Origin: CAWDYA01 sp963806495
GTDB lineage: Bacteria > Acidobacteriota > Polarisedimenticolia > JACPZX01 > DASXTC01
DNA length: 64,000 bases
Assembly (NCBI GenBank): GCA_963806495.1
Contig: CAWDYA010000001.1
Location: forward strand, 124,001-188,000
Direction: 5' to 3'
The notes beneath the pieces were generated by a model. The model had not been told where the DNA came from, ran no database searches, and worked only from the letters and a program-made list of their open reading frames with translations. A program made the position numbers and the translations under genes. Below, piece by piece: positions 28,262 through 36,979 of this stretch (positions within the stretch are counted from its first letter, which is position 1; every line of letters starts with the position of its first letter).

Positions 28262-28724
28262 TCAGTCGAGCAGGTCGCCCGCGGGCGAGATCCGGACCGC
28301 GCGGATGATGGAGCTGTAGGACCAGAACCTGGAAGAGGTCTGCCACGCCACGAGCCAGCTCTCGCCGTTCCAGGCGACCTGGGGGGTCGTCTAATCTCCG
28401 AAGGTCCGGTCGACGAGAAGAGGAGCCGGATCGATCGGCAAGCCTGCCGCATCCAGCCGCATGGCATAGATGTCCGACCTGCGCCCGGAGGAGCTGAAGG
28501 GAGGGCCGTTGAAGGGGCTGGTCCGGTAGTCCTGCGATACGGCGAGGAATCCGGATCCGCCGGCGGCGATGGCCGGTGCCACCTGGGTGCCAATCGATGA
28601 CCCGGCAATCATGCCCCCCGGGGACGAGCATGGCTCCGTCCGTGACGGGCACGCTGACGAGAGCTCCCGAGCATGCGAAGGCGGAGAGGATGAGTACGGT
28701 GCGTGCAGTCTTTCCGGAAGGCAT
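28262..28724 (-). pseudogene. Truncated secreted repeat protein
   Basis: ATG 28724 after AGGAGGAGCCTC, with a signal peptide (TARTVLILSAFACSGALVSV). After a shift near 28612 it contains a repeat unit seen in secreted choice-of-anchor proteins: VAPAIAAGGSGFLAVSQDYR, SDIYAMRLDAAGLPIDPAPL, PQVAWNGESWLVAWQ. A TAG near 28393 interrupts it, and it ends after one and a half repeats at TGA 28262. Related full-length proteins have many repeats, so this is a stub. Confidence 0.55.
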
Positions 28725-29349
28725 GAGGCTCCTCCTGTTTTCCATGCGGCCCTTCCAGGGAGGGGGCGGACTTCGGGAGCTGTCGGTTGGACGACGGCAC
28801 TTCCCGGGTCCCCTCTGGGAAGCCGATGCCCCGTTCGTGATGAGAGCGATTTCTTGAAAACAAATACCGAATCGGGCCCGCGGATTCTGTGAGGTTGTCA
28901 CAGAACCCGCGCCCTGCACTTCAGCGGGAGCTCCCTCGGATGAATTGTGAACATGCGACGGGATTTCATTGTGACCGCAATCAAATCAGGAGCGCCGAGG
29001 TGCTGACCGAGGGAGAACGGCCGGGCGGGCAGCAGCGCCCTGCCTGTCGGCGCCTCCCGTTTCACGGGAGACGAGCCGGTTGAGCCGGCGGGGTCGCGAC
29101 TCCGATCTCAGGGCGTTGCGTCCACCTGGACCACATCGCTCGTGGCGAGCCTGCATGCGGCCCGCGCATTGCCGGGTCGATGCCAGGTCACAGGGCCTCG
29201 CGGCAACCTACGGCCATCACGGCGGTTGCACCTGCGAGCCGCGGGAGGACGGCACAGGTTTCCTGTCACGGATCGTGACGCTCCGAACGACCAGCGTCCG
29301 CAGGCGGGCGCCCGCAACGGGCGGCTGTTTCGTGGTGGACGGAGTGACC
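28725..29349. other. 625-bp intergenic region with a long palindrome
   Basis: No supported gene. At 28874-28914 a hairpin has arms GCGGATTCTGTGA and TCACAGAACCCGC (one mismatch) around a 5-nt loop, extended by GGGC/GCCC. It lies upstream of the secreted stub on the minus strand and has no U-run, so it may be an operator or a bidirectional hairpin. The rest shows nothing. Confidence 0.5.
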
Positions 29350-29704
29350 TGGTGGAGGCGGCGGGAGTCGAACCCGCGTCCGAAAGTGATCCACCGAGAG
29401 TATCTACATGCTTAGCTTCGTCTGAAGTGCTCTCGCCACCGGGCCCCAGAGGAAGCAGACGACCCGGCAGCCAGCCTTCTTAGTTTCGCCTCCCCCCAGA
29501 AGGCGGTCAGGGGAAGCTAGCCGGTTACGCGGCGTCCTCGGGGCCTGCCACCGGCGGGGCCGACCCCAGGACGACGCTGCTAATTAAGCAGCGTAAGCAA
29601 GCTGACTGTTGTCAGTTGTTGTTTTCCAGCCTGATTATCGAGGTGGACTGGACCTCGGCATGCAACCCTGGCTTCAACACTCCCGTCGAACCCGTTTCGC
29701 CCCC
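29350..29704 (-). ncRNA. ssrA: tmRNA
   Basis: One-piece tmRNA on the minus strand. The 5' end GGGGGCGAAACGGG pairs over 7 bp (one G-U) with the 3' CGCCTCC-ACCA (CCA encoded at 29352-29350). The 5' domain carries the conserved GGTTCGACGGG and the 3' domain GGTTCGACTCCCG. The tag frame ends Q-L-A-Y-A-A-stop. The resume codon GCT is one base out of frame with it across an A-run (AAAA); one extra A would give a tag starting A-G-K-T-T-T-D. Rescues stalled ribosomes. Its 3' end is the likely target of an integrated element to the left. Confidence 0.95.
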
Positions 29705-29790
29705 AACATTTTCGTGGCGCGGCAGGTCGGGTGTTGATGTCCGATTGACGGCGTAAATATAGCATTCACTGCCGTTTCGGCAACCTCGCC

Positions 29791-30258
29791 CTATGGGCAC
29801 TTGCAGGGCGGACACCCTTTGTCGAATATGACCCGCCACTTGCCGTCCGCCTCGCGCCGCCAGATCGACGAGAACGTCCCGAGCGACTTCCCCTCCGGGT
29901 CGCGCACCGGACCGGTGCTGAGAGCCAGCGTGCCCGAGTCGAGCACCTCGACCTGCTCCGGCTCCCAGGAGAACGGCGCCTTGTCGCCTTCGTAGAGCTG
30001 CTTCCAGCCTTCCATCACCTGAGCCCGGCCGCGCAGCGCGCCCTTGCCGCCGAAGAACACCGCTTCCTCGGAGACATACTTGCCGAACGCCTCGTGGTCC
30101 CGGTCCGCCATCGTCTTCGCGAAGGCCCGCTCGGCATCGCGCACCTGATCGGCCAGCACGCCGGGATCCTCCGTGGCCGCCGGCGCGGTCTGCGTCCCCG
30201 CCGCGGCCGCTCCCGCCAGCATCATGAAGACGATTGCAACCCATTTCCCCCGTTTCAT
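29791..30258 (-). CDS. Secreted NTF2-like protein (DUF4440/SnoaL type)
   Basis: 155 residues from ATG 30258 behind GAGGAGGGGCT. Signal peptide (MKRGKWVAIVFMMLAGAAAA), then an NTF2-like cone: RDAERAFAKTMADRDHEAFG, KYVSEEAVFFGGKGALRGR and VMEGWKQLYEG, ending KWRVIFDKG with a CPPCKCP tail. Such proteins bind small ligands or act as uncharacterised hydrolases. The Cys-rich tail is unusual for the family and could bind metal or form disulphides. Divergent from the HD-domain gene. Confidence 0.8.
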   Translation of the reverse strand: MKRGKWVAIVFMMLAGAAAAGTQTAPAATEDPGVLADQVRDAERAFAKTMADRDHEAFGKYVSEEAVFFGGKGALRGRAQVMEGWKQLYEGDKAPFSWEPEQVEVLDSGTLALSTGPVRDPEGKSLGTFSSIWRREADGKWRVIFDKGCPPCKCP

Positions 30259-30370
30259 AGCCCCTCCTCTTCGGATCGGCCGGTCAGTTCGGGCCGAGTC
30301 TAACCTGATTCGACACACGAAGGGACTCCGCGGGTGCTTCGAGGCCGGCCTCCTGGTACAATCGGGCATC

Positions 30371-30934
30371 ATGCTGACCCGTGACGAGGCCTGGCAACAT
30401 CTCTGCGAATGGACCAAGACCGATTCGCTGCGCAAGCACGCCCGCGCGGTGGAGATCGTCATGCGCCGGGCGGCACACGTCCATGGCGCCGGGGCTCCCG
30501 ACGAGGAGCGGTTCGGCATCGCCGGGATGCTGCACGATGCCGATTACGAGCAGTGGCCCGAGGATCACCCGAACCGGATCGTGGCCTGGCTGCGCGAGCG
30601 CGGCGAGGAGGAGATCGCCTACGCGATCTCGGCGCACTACACGAAATGGGGCGTCCCGCACCGCACTCCGCTCGACAAGTCGCTCATCGCCTGCGACGAG
30701 CTGACCGGCTTCGTCATCGCCGCCTGTCTCGTACGCCCGGAGGGCGTCGCCACCCTTGCGCCGAAGAGTGTCGTCAAGAAGCTCAAGGACAAGGCGTTCG
30801 CCGCCAAGGTCGAGCGATCGGAGATCGCCGCAGGCGTGGAGCTGCTCGGCGTCGAGACGCCGGCGCACATACAGATGATCATCGACGCGCTCCGACCGCA
30901 CGCCGACGAGCTCGGGATCGGCCCGCGCGGCTGA
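30371..30934 (+). CDS. HD-domain phosphohydrolase
   Basis: 187 residues. HD-type motifs: H of LRKHARAVEIVM, the HD pair in GIAGMLHDADYEQWPEDHP, and downstream AISAHYTKWG with DELTGFVIAACLV; this layout is typical of small HDIG-like hydrolases. ATG 30371 lacks a Shine-Dalgarno site but has TACAAT (30357-30362) 8 nt upstream, suggesting a leaderless transcript. First gene of a run with the PLP enzyme and ureohydrolase. Substrate unknown, probably a nucleotide. Confidence 0.85.
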   Translation: MLTRDEAWQHLCEWTKTDSLRKHARAVEIVMRRAAHVHGAGAPDEERFGIAGMLHDADYEQWPEDHPNRIVAWLRERGEEEIAYAISAHYTKWGVPHRTPLDKSLIACDELTGFVIAACLVRPEGVATLAPKSVVKKLKDKAFAAKVERSEIAAGVELLGVETPAHIQMIIDALRPHADELGIGPRG

Positions 30935-31000
30935 GCCGACCGCTCTCCTCCCCCCGAATCGCCCGAGAGCCGCGGTGTATACTGGATCGGGAGGTGTCTC

Positions 31001-32275
31001 ATGGCCACGAAACAGGACGCTCCGCCCGTCAGGCCGCCGAGAGTGCGCGTGCTCCATCCCGAGACGGCCGCTGTCGCCGAGGGATTCGATCCGGCCCTTT
31101 CCGTCATGGCCGCCCGGCCGCCCATCTATCCCGTCTCGACCTACTGCTTCCACAACGCGCTCGAAGCCAAGCAGTACTTCGACATCGCGCTCGGCCGGGC
31201 CGAGGCCCCGGCAGGCCGTTCCTCGGATCTGATCTACGCGCGGCTGAACAACCCGAACGCCGAGATGTTCGAGGAGCAGCTCGAGGCGCTCGAGAAGGGC
31301 GCCGCCGAGGCGGGCTCGTTCGCCTCCGGCATGTCCGCCATCACGACCACCCTGCTCGCCTTGCTGCGTCCGGGCGACGCCGTACTGCACACCTGCCCGC
31401 TGTATGGCGGGACCGACCACGTCCTGACACACATGCTCGAGCCCTTCGGCATCTCGGCGCACTGCGTCGACGCCGGGGACATCGACCAGGTCGAGGAGAT
31501 GGCTGCCCGGATCGGCGACCGCCTCGCGATGATCTACGCCGAGACCCCCGCCAATCCAACGCTGCGGATGACCGACATCGCGGCTCTGGCGCGCATCGCG
31601 CACGAGAGCGACCGCGTGCGGCCGGCGCGGCTGGTGATCGACAACACGTTCATGGGCCCGGTGTTCCAGGCACCGCTCGAGCATGGCGCCGACCTGGTGA
31701 TCTACTCGGCCACCAAGTACATCGGCGGACACTCCGACGTCGTGGCCGGCGCGGTGCTGGCCCGCGATCCGGCTCTGACGCACCAGATCAAATCGGTGCG
31801 CTCGTTCTTCGGCACGATCTGCGAGCCGTTCTCCGCCTGGCTGCTGCAGCGCAGCCTCGCCACCATCTATACCAGGATGGTGAAGCAGTCCAAGAACGCC
31901 GCCCGCATCGTCGAGCGTCTGTCGGGCCATCCGAAGGTCGCGAAGATCCACTATCCGACGCTCTTCGAGGGAGAGCAGCGGCGGATCTACGAGGCGCAGT
32001 GCTCGGCGCCGGGCGGGATGATCGCGCTCGAGGTGAACGGCGGCGAAGCGGCGGCGTTCCGGTTCCTCGACTCCCTGCGGCTCGCCAAGCTGGCGGTCAG
32101 CCTCGGCAGCGTGGAGACGCTCGCCACGCACCCGAAGACGACCGTCTCCTCGGAGATGTCGGCCGAGGAGATGGAGCGGTCGGGCATCACCGACGGGCTT
32201 GTGCGGCTGTCGATCGGTGTCGAGTACTGGCGCGATCTCGCCGACGACATCGAGCAGGCGCTCGAGCAGGTCTGA
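31001..32275 (+). CDS. Cys/Met-metabolism PLP enzyme (cystathionine/methionine gamma-lyase or sulfhydrylase type)
   Basis: 424 residues, ATG after GGGAGGTGTCTC. Type I aminotransferase fold of the gamma-family: IYPVSTYCFHN, LIYARLNNPNAEMFEEQLEA, SGMSAITTTLLALL, DAVLHTCPLYGGTDHVL, AETPANPTLRMTDIAAL, LVIDNTFMGPVFQ and the PLP-lysine motif YSATKYIGGHSDVVAG. A ~10-residue insertion after FDIALGRAEAPAGRSS is unusual. Family members perform gamma-elimination or gamma-replacement on Cys, cystathionine, Met or O-acylhomoserine; which one is not clear. 14 nt before the next gene. Confidence 0.9.
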   Translation: MATKQDAPPVRPPRVRVLHPETAAVAEGFDPALSVMAARPPIYPVSTYCFHNALEAKQYFDIALGRAEAPAGRSSDLIYARLNNPNAEMFEEQLEALEKGAAEAGSFASGMSAITTTLLALLRPGDAVLHTCPLYGGTDHVLTHMLEPFGISAHCVDAGDIDQVEEMAARIGDRLAMIYAETPANPTLRMTDIAALARIAHESDRVRPARLVIDNTFMGPVFQAPLEHGADLVIYSATKYIGGHSDVVAGAVLARDPALTHQIKSVRSFFGTICEPFSAWLLQRSLATIYTRMVKQSKNAARIVERLSGHPKVAKIHYPTLFEGEQRRIYEAQCSAPGGMIALEVNGGEAAAFRFLDSLRLAKLAVSLGSVETLATHPKTTVSSEMSAEEMERSGITDGLVRLSIGVEYWRDLADDIEQALEQV

Positions 32276-32289
32276 GGAAGCGTCCCGAG

Positions 32290-33201
32290 GTGCGGCCGAG
32301 ACGGGCGTGGTTCGATCTCGATGACGAGACGGCGGCGGAACCCGCCGTGGCGATCCTGGGTCTGCCATACGACGGCAGCGCCAGCCGCCGCGCCGGCGCC
32401 GCCGCCGCACCCGCGAAGCTGCGCGAGATCGCACTCACCTCCGATCCGATCACGCGCCGGGGATCTCCCGTCACCGGCCTGTCCGTGCGCGACTTCGGCG
32501 ACGTGGCGCCCCCCGCCGGCGAGCCGCAACGCGACTGGCTGGACGCCGCCGAGCATCGTGTCGCCGCGCTGCCTGCCGGCGCCTTCCCCTTGATCCTGGG
32601 CGGCGACAACTCGGTCAGCATCGCAGGCCTGGCCGGCTTCGCCCGCCGACCCGGCTCCGGCCGCGTCGGCGTCATCTGGTTCGACGCGCATCCCGACCTG
32701 TTCGAGACCTACGACGGCAACCCCGACTCGCATGCATGCGCCCTGCGCCGGGGCATGACCCTGGCCGGGATCGATCCCGCCGACGTCGTCCTCGTGGCCA
32801 CACGCTCCTGGTCATCGGAAGAGCTCGACCACATGGGACGGCATGGGATTGAATCGGTCACGGCGGCCGACTGCGCCTCCGAACCGATCGATCGGATCGC
32901 CTCCCGGATCGTCTCCCGCCTCCAGGGCGCCACCGCCGTTTACCTCGCGGTCGACATCGACGGATTCGACGCCTCCTGCGCCCCCGGCACCGGATATCCG
33001 ATGCCGGCCGGCGTGATGCCGGCGACCTTCTTCCCCCTCATGGAGCGGCTTTTCGAGACACTGCCGATCGCGGCGCTGGACATCACCGAGGTGGCCCCGG
33101 CCCTCGACAGCAACGACGTGACGGCCTTTCTCGGGGCGCAGGTGATTCTCGAGGCGCTCGGAGCACTGTCGCGAAGGAACCTTCCGCCGCTTCGTGCGTA
33201 G
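32290..33201 (+). CDS. Ureohydrolase (arginase/agmatinase) family protein with altered metal site
   Basis: GTG 32290 is preceded by GAGGAAG and lies 14 nt after the PLP gene. 303 residues with the ureohydrolase fold: AILGLPYDGSASRRAGAAAA, LILGGDNSVSIAG, VIWFDAHPDLFETYDG, YLAVDIDGFDASCAPGTGYP and LDITEVAPALDSNDVT. The DAHxD manganese ligands and the VDID aspartates are present, but the first ligand His of GGDHS is Asn here. Possibly a formimidoylglutamase- or agmatinase-like enzyme with one altered ligand, or an inactive homologue. Confidence 0.8.
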   Translation: MRPRRAWFDLDDETAAEPAVAILGLPYDGSASRRAGAAAAPAKLREIALTSDPITRRGSPVTGLSVRDFGDVAPPAGEPQRDWLDAAEHRVAALPAGAFPLILGGDNSVSIAGLAGFARRPGSGRVGVIWFDAHPDLFETYDGNPDSHACALRRGMTLAGIDPADVVLVATRSWSSEELDHMGRHGIESVTAADCASEPIDRIASRIVSRLQGATAVYLAVDIDGFDASCAPGTGYPMPAGVMPATFFPLMERLFETLPIAALDITEVAPALDSNDVTAFLGAQVILEALGALSRRNLPPLRA

Positions 33202-33239
33202 GTGCAGGATGTGATCACACGCATTCCCGGGAGGAAACC

Positions 33240-34352
33240 ATGACACATTCCGTCAGCAAGGGACTCTTTCCGACCGGTGCGGTGGCGCTGGCCGCGCTTC
33301 TCGCGACGCCCGGCGCCTTCGCCGCCGACACCATCACGAAGTCGCTCTCCTTCGACGCGGGCCAGAGGCTCGAGGTCGACACCCAGCGCGGCTCGATCGA
33401 GTACCGGTCGGGCGGCACGGGCGGCCTGAGCATCACCGTCTCCTGCGAGAACGGCCCCATCGCCGACTATCTCGACGTCGACTTCGAGAGCACGCCCAGC
33501 GGCGCGCGGATCACCGCGCGCAAGACCGGCAAGGGTTCGGGCGGCAGTTGGATGTCGGGCTGGTTCGGCGGGGATTCTCCCGATATCCGGTTCGTGATCG
33601 ACGGACCATCACGGGTCGACCTGGACCTGAGAACCGCGGGCGGCCACGTGACGCTGGGAGACATCGAGGGCAACGCCTCCGTCAGCACCAGTGGCGGGCA
33701 CATCACCTTCGCCGACGTCCGCGGCCGGCTCGAGGCGGCCACGTCGGGTGGGCACATCCGGGGCGGGCGGCTCAGCGAGGGCGGCGAGCTGAAGACCTCG
33801 GGCGGCCACATCACCATGGACGGCGCCGGCGGCGACCTCGACGTGCGGACATCGGGCGGGCACATCAAGCTCGGCCCGGTCGAGGGCAGCCTGCACGCGC
33901 ATACCTCGGGCGGAAACATCGACGTGGATCATGTCACCGGCACCATGGACCTGAGCACGTCGGGAGGCGATGTGGAGGCCGAGGCCGGCAGCGACGGCGA
34001 CGCCGACGTGTCCAGCTCGGGGGGAGACATCATGCTGGAGCGGATGGGCGGACACGTCACGGCGCGCACGTCCGGCGGCCGGATGCGTCTGTCGCTGGCC
34101 GACGGCAACGGCGCAGGAGCCGACCTGAGCACCTCGGGCGGATCGATCGACGTGCGGATCCCTGCAGGAGTCGGGTTCGACATCGACGCGGCGGCCAACG
34201 GCGCGGAGGTGATCGCCAGGGTCGGAGATCTGAAGGTCCGTGGACCGATGCGGAAGGACCGGCTCGAGGCGACGGTCGCGGGCGGCGGCGCCAAGCTGCG
34301 TCTGCGCAGCGACGATGGCGACATCCGGATCACCGATAACGACGGCCGCTGA
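33240..34352 (+). CDS. Secreted DUF4097-like beta-strand repeat protein
   Basis: 370 residues, ATG after GGGAGGAAACC. Signal peptide (ALAALLATPGAFAA). From about residue 125 to 300, ten or so units of ~19 residues centre on TSGGHI/SGGDI (HVTLGDIEGNASVSTSGGHI and variants), predicting a right-handed beta-solenoid in which each turn ends at the SGG loop. The C-terminus (AKLRLRSDDGDIRITDNDGR) is a DUF4097/DUF4098 signature. Surface-exposed adhesin-like or structural protein; role unknown. Uninterrupted. Confidence 0.75.
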   Translation: MTHSVSKGLFPTGAVALAALLATPGAFAADTITKSLSFDAGQRLEVDTQRGSIEYRSGGTGGLSITVSCENGPIADYLDVDFESTPSGARITARKTGKGSGGSWMSGWFGGDSPDIRFVIDGPSRVDLDLRTAGGHVTLGDIEGNASVSTSGGHITFADVRGRLEAATSGGHIRGGRLSEGGELKTSGGHITMDGAGGDLDVRTSGGHIKLGPVEGSLHAHTSGGNIDVDHVTGTMDLSTSGGDVEAEAGSDGDADVSSSGGDIMLERMGGHVTARTSGGRMRLSLADGNGAGADLSTSGGSIDVRIPAGVGFDIDAAANGAEVIARVGDLKVRGPMRKDRLEATVAGGGAKLRLRSDDGDIRITDNDGR

Positions 34353-34370
34353 GGCGTCCCGTCCGGCCGA

Positions 34371-36521
34371 TCAGGTCCAGGCTTCCGCCACCGCGTCGTC
34401 GAGATTCGCGGGGGCGACGGATCCGGAGTGCTCCTTCACGAGTCGGGCCAGAGCGCGGTGCGCGGGCCGTACCGGATCGTATCGTGGCACCGCGATGTGA
34501 CGCAGCAGATGCGGCGCGCCGAAGCTCTTGCCCGCGATCGGGGCGAAGGCGGCGGCCGCTTCGTTGAGCCGCGTCGAGTTGAGGATACCCGTCAGGAACG
34601 CCGCCTCCTCGTCCGGCCGCTCGCCCCGGCAGGCGATGAAGGTGCAGGTCTCCTGCGGGATGACCGGGCGGCCCTCGCACGGGCCCAAGATCGCGGCGCG
34701 CACCCGTGAGTCGATCCGTCGCCACACCACCTTCCAGGGCGCCATCGTCTCCTCGGACACCGAGAAGATGCTGTAGAACGGCGCGCCCGCGTCGACCAGG
34801 CTGCGTGTGCCGCGGTCGCGGCGCGCGGCCAGCGGCTCGCGGAACCGCTCGAGGTACCTGAGCGCCCGCGGATAGCGCGACGCCATCAGCCCCGATTCGA
34901 TGCCGCGCCGCATGAGCGGATCCTGGGTCATCAGGATCCAGGCCGACGGCTCGGCCCGAAACGCGTGCACGTCGGACGCGCGCAGCAACGGGTACAGCAA
35001 CGCCTCCTCGATGCGCGCGCGCACCGGGGCCACCGATCGCTTGCCGGCCGACGCGAGATTGGCCACCTCCCACGCGCCGTCGGCGCCCCGCTCGATCACC
35101 TCCATCCAGAAGACACCGTTGGCTCCGCCGGTGTACGCGCCCGCGCGGGCCCGAAGCGCCGACGGACCGAGGATCCCGCGCATCGAGGCGATCCGATCCG
35201 GAGTGCCGTTGAGCCACGCCGAGGTCGCATCACGCGGGTCGACCGGCTCGGCGGCCTGTTCCTGCGCCGGCCCCGGGCCGCGCGGCCAGACGAGCCACGG
35301 AACCGGGTAGCGCGTCGATTCCCCCTTGCGCAATGTGAGCACGGCGGGCCGGGCCCCGGCCCCGGCGAAGACTCGCCGCTGCGAGAAGTCATCGACCGAC
35401 GTCACCCCGAGCGGCGTCCCGTCGGCCAGCATGAAACGGCGGAACCCGGCGCCGCTGCCCGCGCTCTTGAATACCGTCTGTGTGATGACGAAGGCGAGCG
35501 TCCCGCCCGGCGCGAGGAACCTCTCCGCCGCGGTCATCGTGGCCAGCATCGCGAGGTCCTTCTTTCCGCCGCCCAGGATCGCCTGCATCCCCCGTCCTAC
35601 GCTCCGGGTGAACAGTCCGTGGTGATGCCAGGAGGATCGGGTGGCGTCACGTTGCGCAGGTGTGAGCGTCTCCCAGCCGACCCAGGGCGGGTTGCCCGCG
35701 ATCCGATCGTGCTCGACGGCTCGGCACGCAGGGTCGAGCGCGTCGGCGAGCGAGATGTTCAGACGCAGCGTGCCACGACGCGGCGCGCCCTCGAGCGCCT
35801 CCAGGCAGGCCGCGCGCGCCATCAGCACCGCGACCGGATTGAGGTCCAACCCGGTGACGAGCGCGGCGGCATCCTCCGCGGGCATACCCGACCGCGCCCG
35901 CCTCAGCCGCCGCAGCGCGGCGGCGGTGAACGCCCCCGCGCCGCACATCGGATCCGCGATCGTCCGGTCTCGGCGGCCGTCGAAGCCGACCCGGTCCAGG
36001 ACGTGCTCCACGAGCCACGGCGGCGTGTAGTGCTCGCCGAGAGCATGACGCGTCTTCGCCGGGATCGCGCGCGCGTACAGATCGCCCAGCCGGATCTCGC
36101 GGCCCGAGTCGAGCCGGGCGATCAGCTCTCGCAGCGACCCGATGGAGGCCGCGCCGCGCCAGCGCGACGATGCGGGCAGCGTCACGTCATCGAGAAACCC
36201 CTCGATCCCGGCGCGCTCGAAGACGGCGCCGGACGCCGCCCACTCCCATCGATCCACGGGATCCGCCGGTGCCGCACAGCCGGCGATCCGCGCGGCCGCA
36301 CGGGCGGCGTGCAGCACCGAGAGCACCACCATCCGCTGCGCGGATGTCAGGCCATCGGGCGCCGATGCGGGCGCCGGGATCGGTGTCGGTTGTTGCAAGA
36401 CGCGTCCTCGAATAATGGACATTCCTCCATGATTCACCGCGTCGAGCGGAGCGCCGATCGTCCGGCGTAAGTCCCTGTACCCCAAGGGATCACGCGCGAT
36501 CCGGGCCTCGCACCGACTCAT
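34371..36521 (-). CDS. Orphan N6-adenine DNA methyltransferase (type IIG/PglX-like, no nuclease seen)
   Basis: Up to 716 residues; start uncertain between 36521 and 36422 (MSIIRG). SAM motif I TIADPMCGAGAFTAAALRRL, the GLDLNPVAVLMARA region, and catalytic motif IV GNPPWVGWE (NPPW variant of NPPY). A pre-motif EHYTPPWLVEHVLDRVG is typical of N6 methylases. The C-terminal half (VFWMEVIERG, PVIPQETCTFIACRG, ILNSTRLNEAAAAFAP) looks like a target-recognition domain. No PD-(D/E)XK nuclease motif was found in it and no restriction gene is adjacent. Could be an orphan epigenetic regulator or a fragment of a defence locus. Confidence 0.82.
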   Translation of the reverse strand: MSRCEARIARDPLGYRDLRRTIGAPLDAVNHGGMSIIRGRVLQQPTPIPAPASAPDGLTSAQRMVVLSVLHAARAAARIAGCAAPADPVDRWEWAASGAVFERAGIEGFLDDVTLPASSRWRGAASIGSLRELIARLDSGREIRLGDLYARAIPAKTRHALGEHYTPPWLVEHVLDRVGFDGRRDRTIADPMCGAGAFTAAALRRLRRARSGMPAEDAAALVTGLDLNPVAVLMARAACLEALEGAPRRGTLRLNISLADALDPACRAVEHDRIAGNPPWVGWETLTPAQRDATRSSWHHHGLFTRSVGRGMQAILGGGKKDLAMLATMTAAERFLAPGGTLAFVITQTVFKSAGSGAGFRRFMLADGTPLGVTSVDDFSQRRVFAGAGARPAVLTLRKGESTRYPVPWLVWPRGPGPAQEQAAEPVDPRDATSAWLNGTPDRIASMRGILGPSALRARAGAYTGGANGVFWMEVIERGADGAWEVANLASAGKRSVAPVRARIEEALLYPLLRASDVHAFRAEPSAWILMTQDPLMRRGIESGLMASRYPRALRYLERFREPLAARRDRGTRSLVDAGAPFYSIFSVSEETMAPWKVVWRRIDSRVRAAILGPCEGRPVIPQETCTFIACRGERPDEEAAFLTGILNSTRLNEAAAAFAPIAGKSFGAPHLLRHIAVPRYDPVRPAHRALARLVKEHSGSVAPANLDDAVAEAWT

Positions 36522-36585
36522 GGCACGGAGATTGTAACAGCAACGGATGCGTCACGAGCCTTCGTGGCGTGGAAGGAGGGGCATC

Positions 36586-36975
36586 ATGCGTCAGCTTATG
36601 AGCAACCGCCTCGCGATCGTCCTCGGCCTGATCTTCGCGGCCGGGTTCTCCTTTTTCATCGGGTTCGCGGGTGCGACATTGATGACGCGCAGTGCCGGCA
36701 CCATCGATACCGAGCACCTCGGCACGACATTCGATGCGGCCGAGCGGAATCTGCAGGCCGGGAGCGACGCCGTCACCCCGGCGGCGGCCGCGGCCTCACA
36801 TGACACCACGACACCGCCCGCCGGGTCCGAAGAGCTCGACGCCGGCACGACCACCGTGGCGATCGTCTGCCTGGGGATCCTGCTGATCGCTCTGCTCGGC
36901 GTGCTGAGGGATCGACGCAGGCCGAACTCGATCGTCGTGGCCCGCTATTCCCGTCGGGATCCGTCCCGGCGTTAA
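36586..36975 (+). CDS. Small bitopic/two-TM protein
   Basis: 129 residues from ATG 36586 behind GGAGGGGCATC. An N-terminal hydrophobic segment (LAIVLGLIFAAGFSFFIGFA), a 60-residue Thr/Ala-rich probably extracytoplasmic loop, a second segment (TVAIVCLGILLIALLGVL) and a basic tail RDRRRP. No recognised family. Divergent from the methyltransferase and followed by a strong terminator. Confidence 0.65.
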   Translation: MRQLMSNRLAIVLGLIFAAGFSFFIGFAGATLMTRSAGTIDTEHLGTTFDAAERNLQAGSDAVTPAAAAASHDTTTPPAGSEELDAGTTTVAIVCLGILLIALLGVLRDRRRPNSIVVARYSRRDPSRR

Positions 36976-36979
36976 GAGA

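Noticed and set aside
29080..29483. Plus-strand frames with an RRRESNPR-type motif
   Set aside because: This is the well-known artefactual translation across the T-arm and 3' end of a stable RNA, here tmRNA.
30284..32434. A 716-codon open frame antisense to the HD and PLP genes
   Set aside because: Composition is the Arg/Gly/His-rich pattern of an antisense reading of GC-rich codons; no motifs, and the sense genes are clearly real.
33600..34100. CRISPR-like periodicity
   Set aside because: The repeats are coding (TSGGHI turns), imperfect and without spacers.
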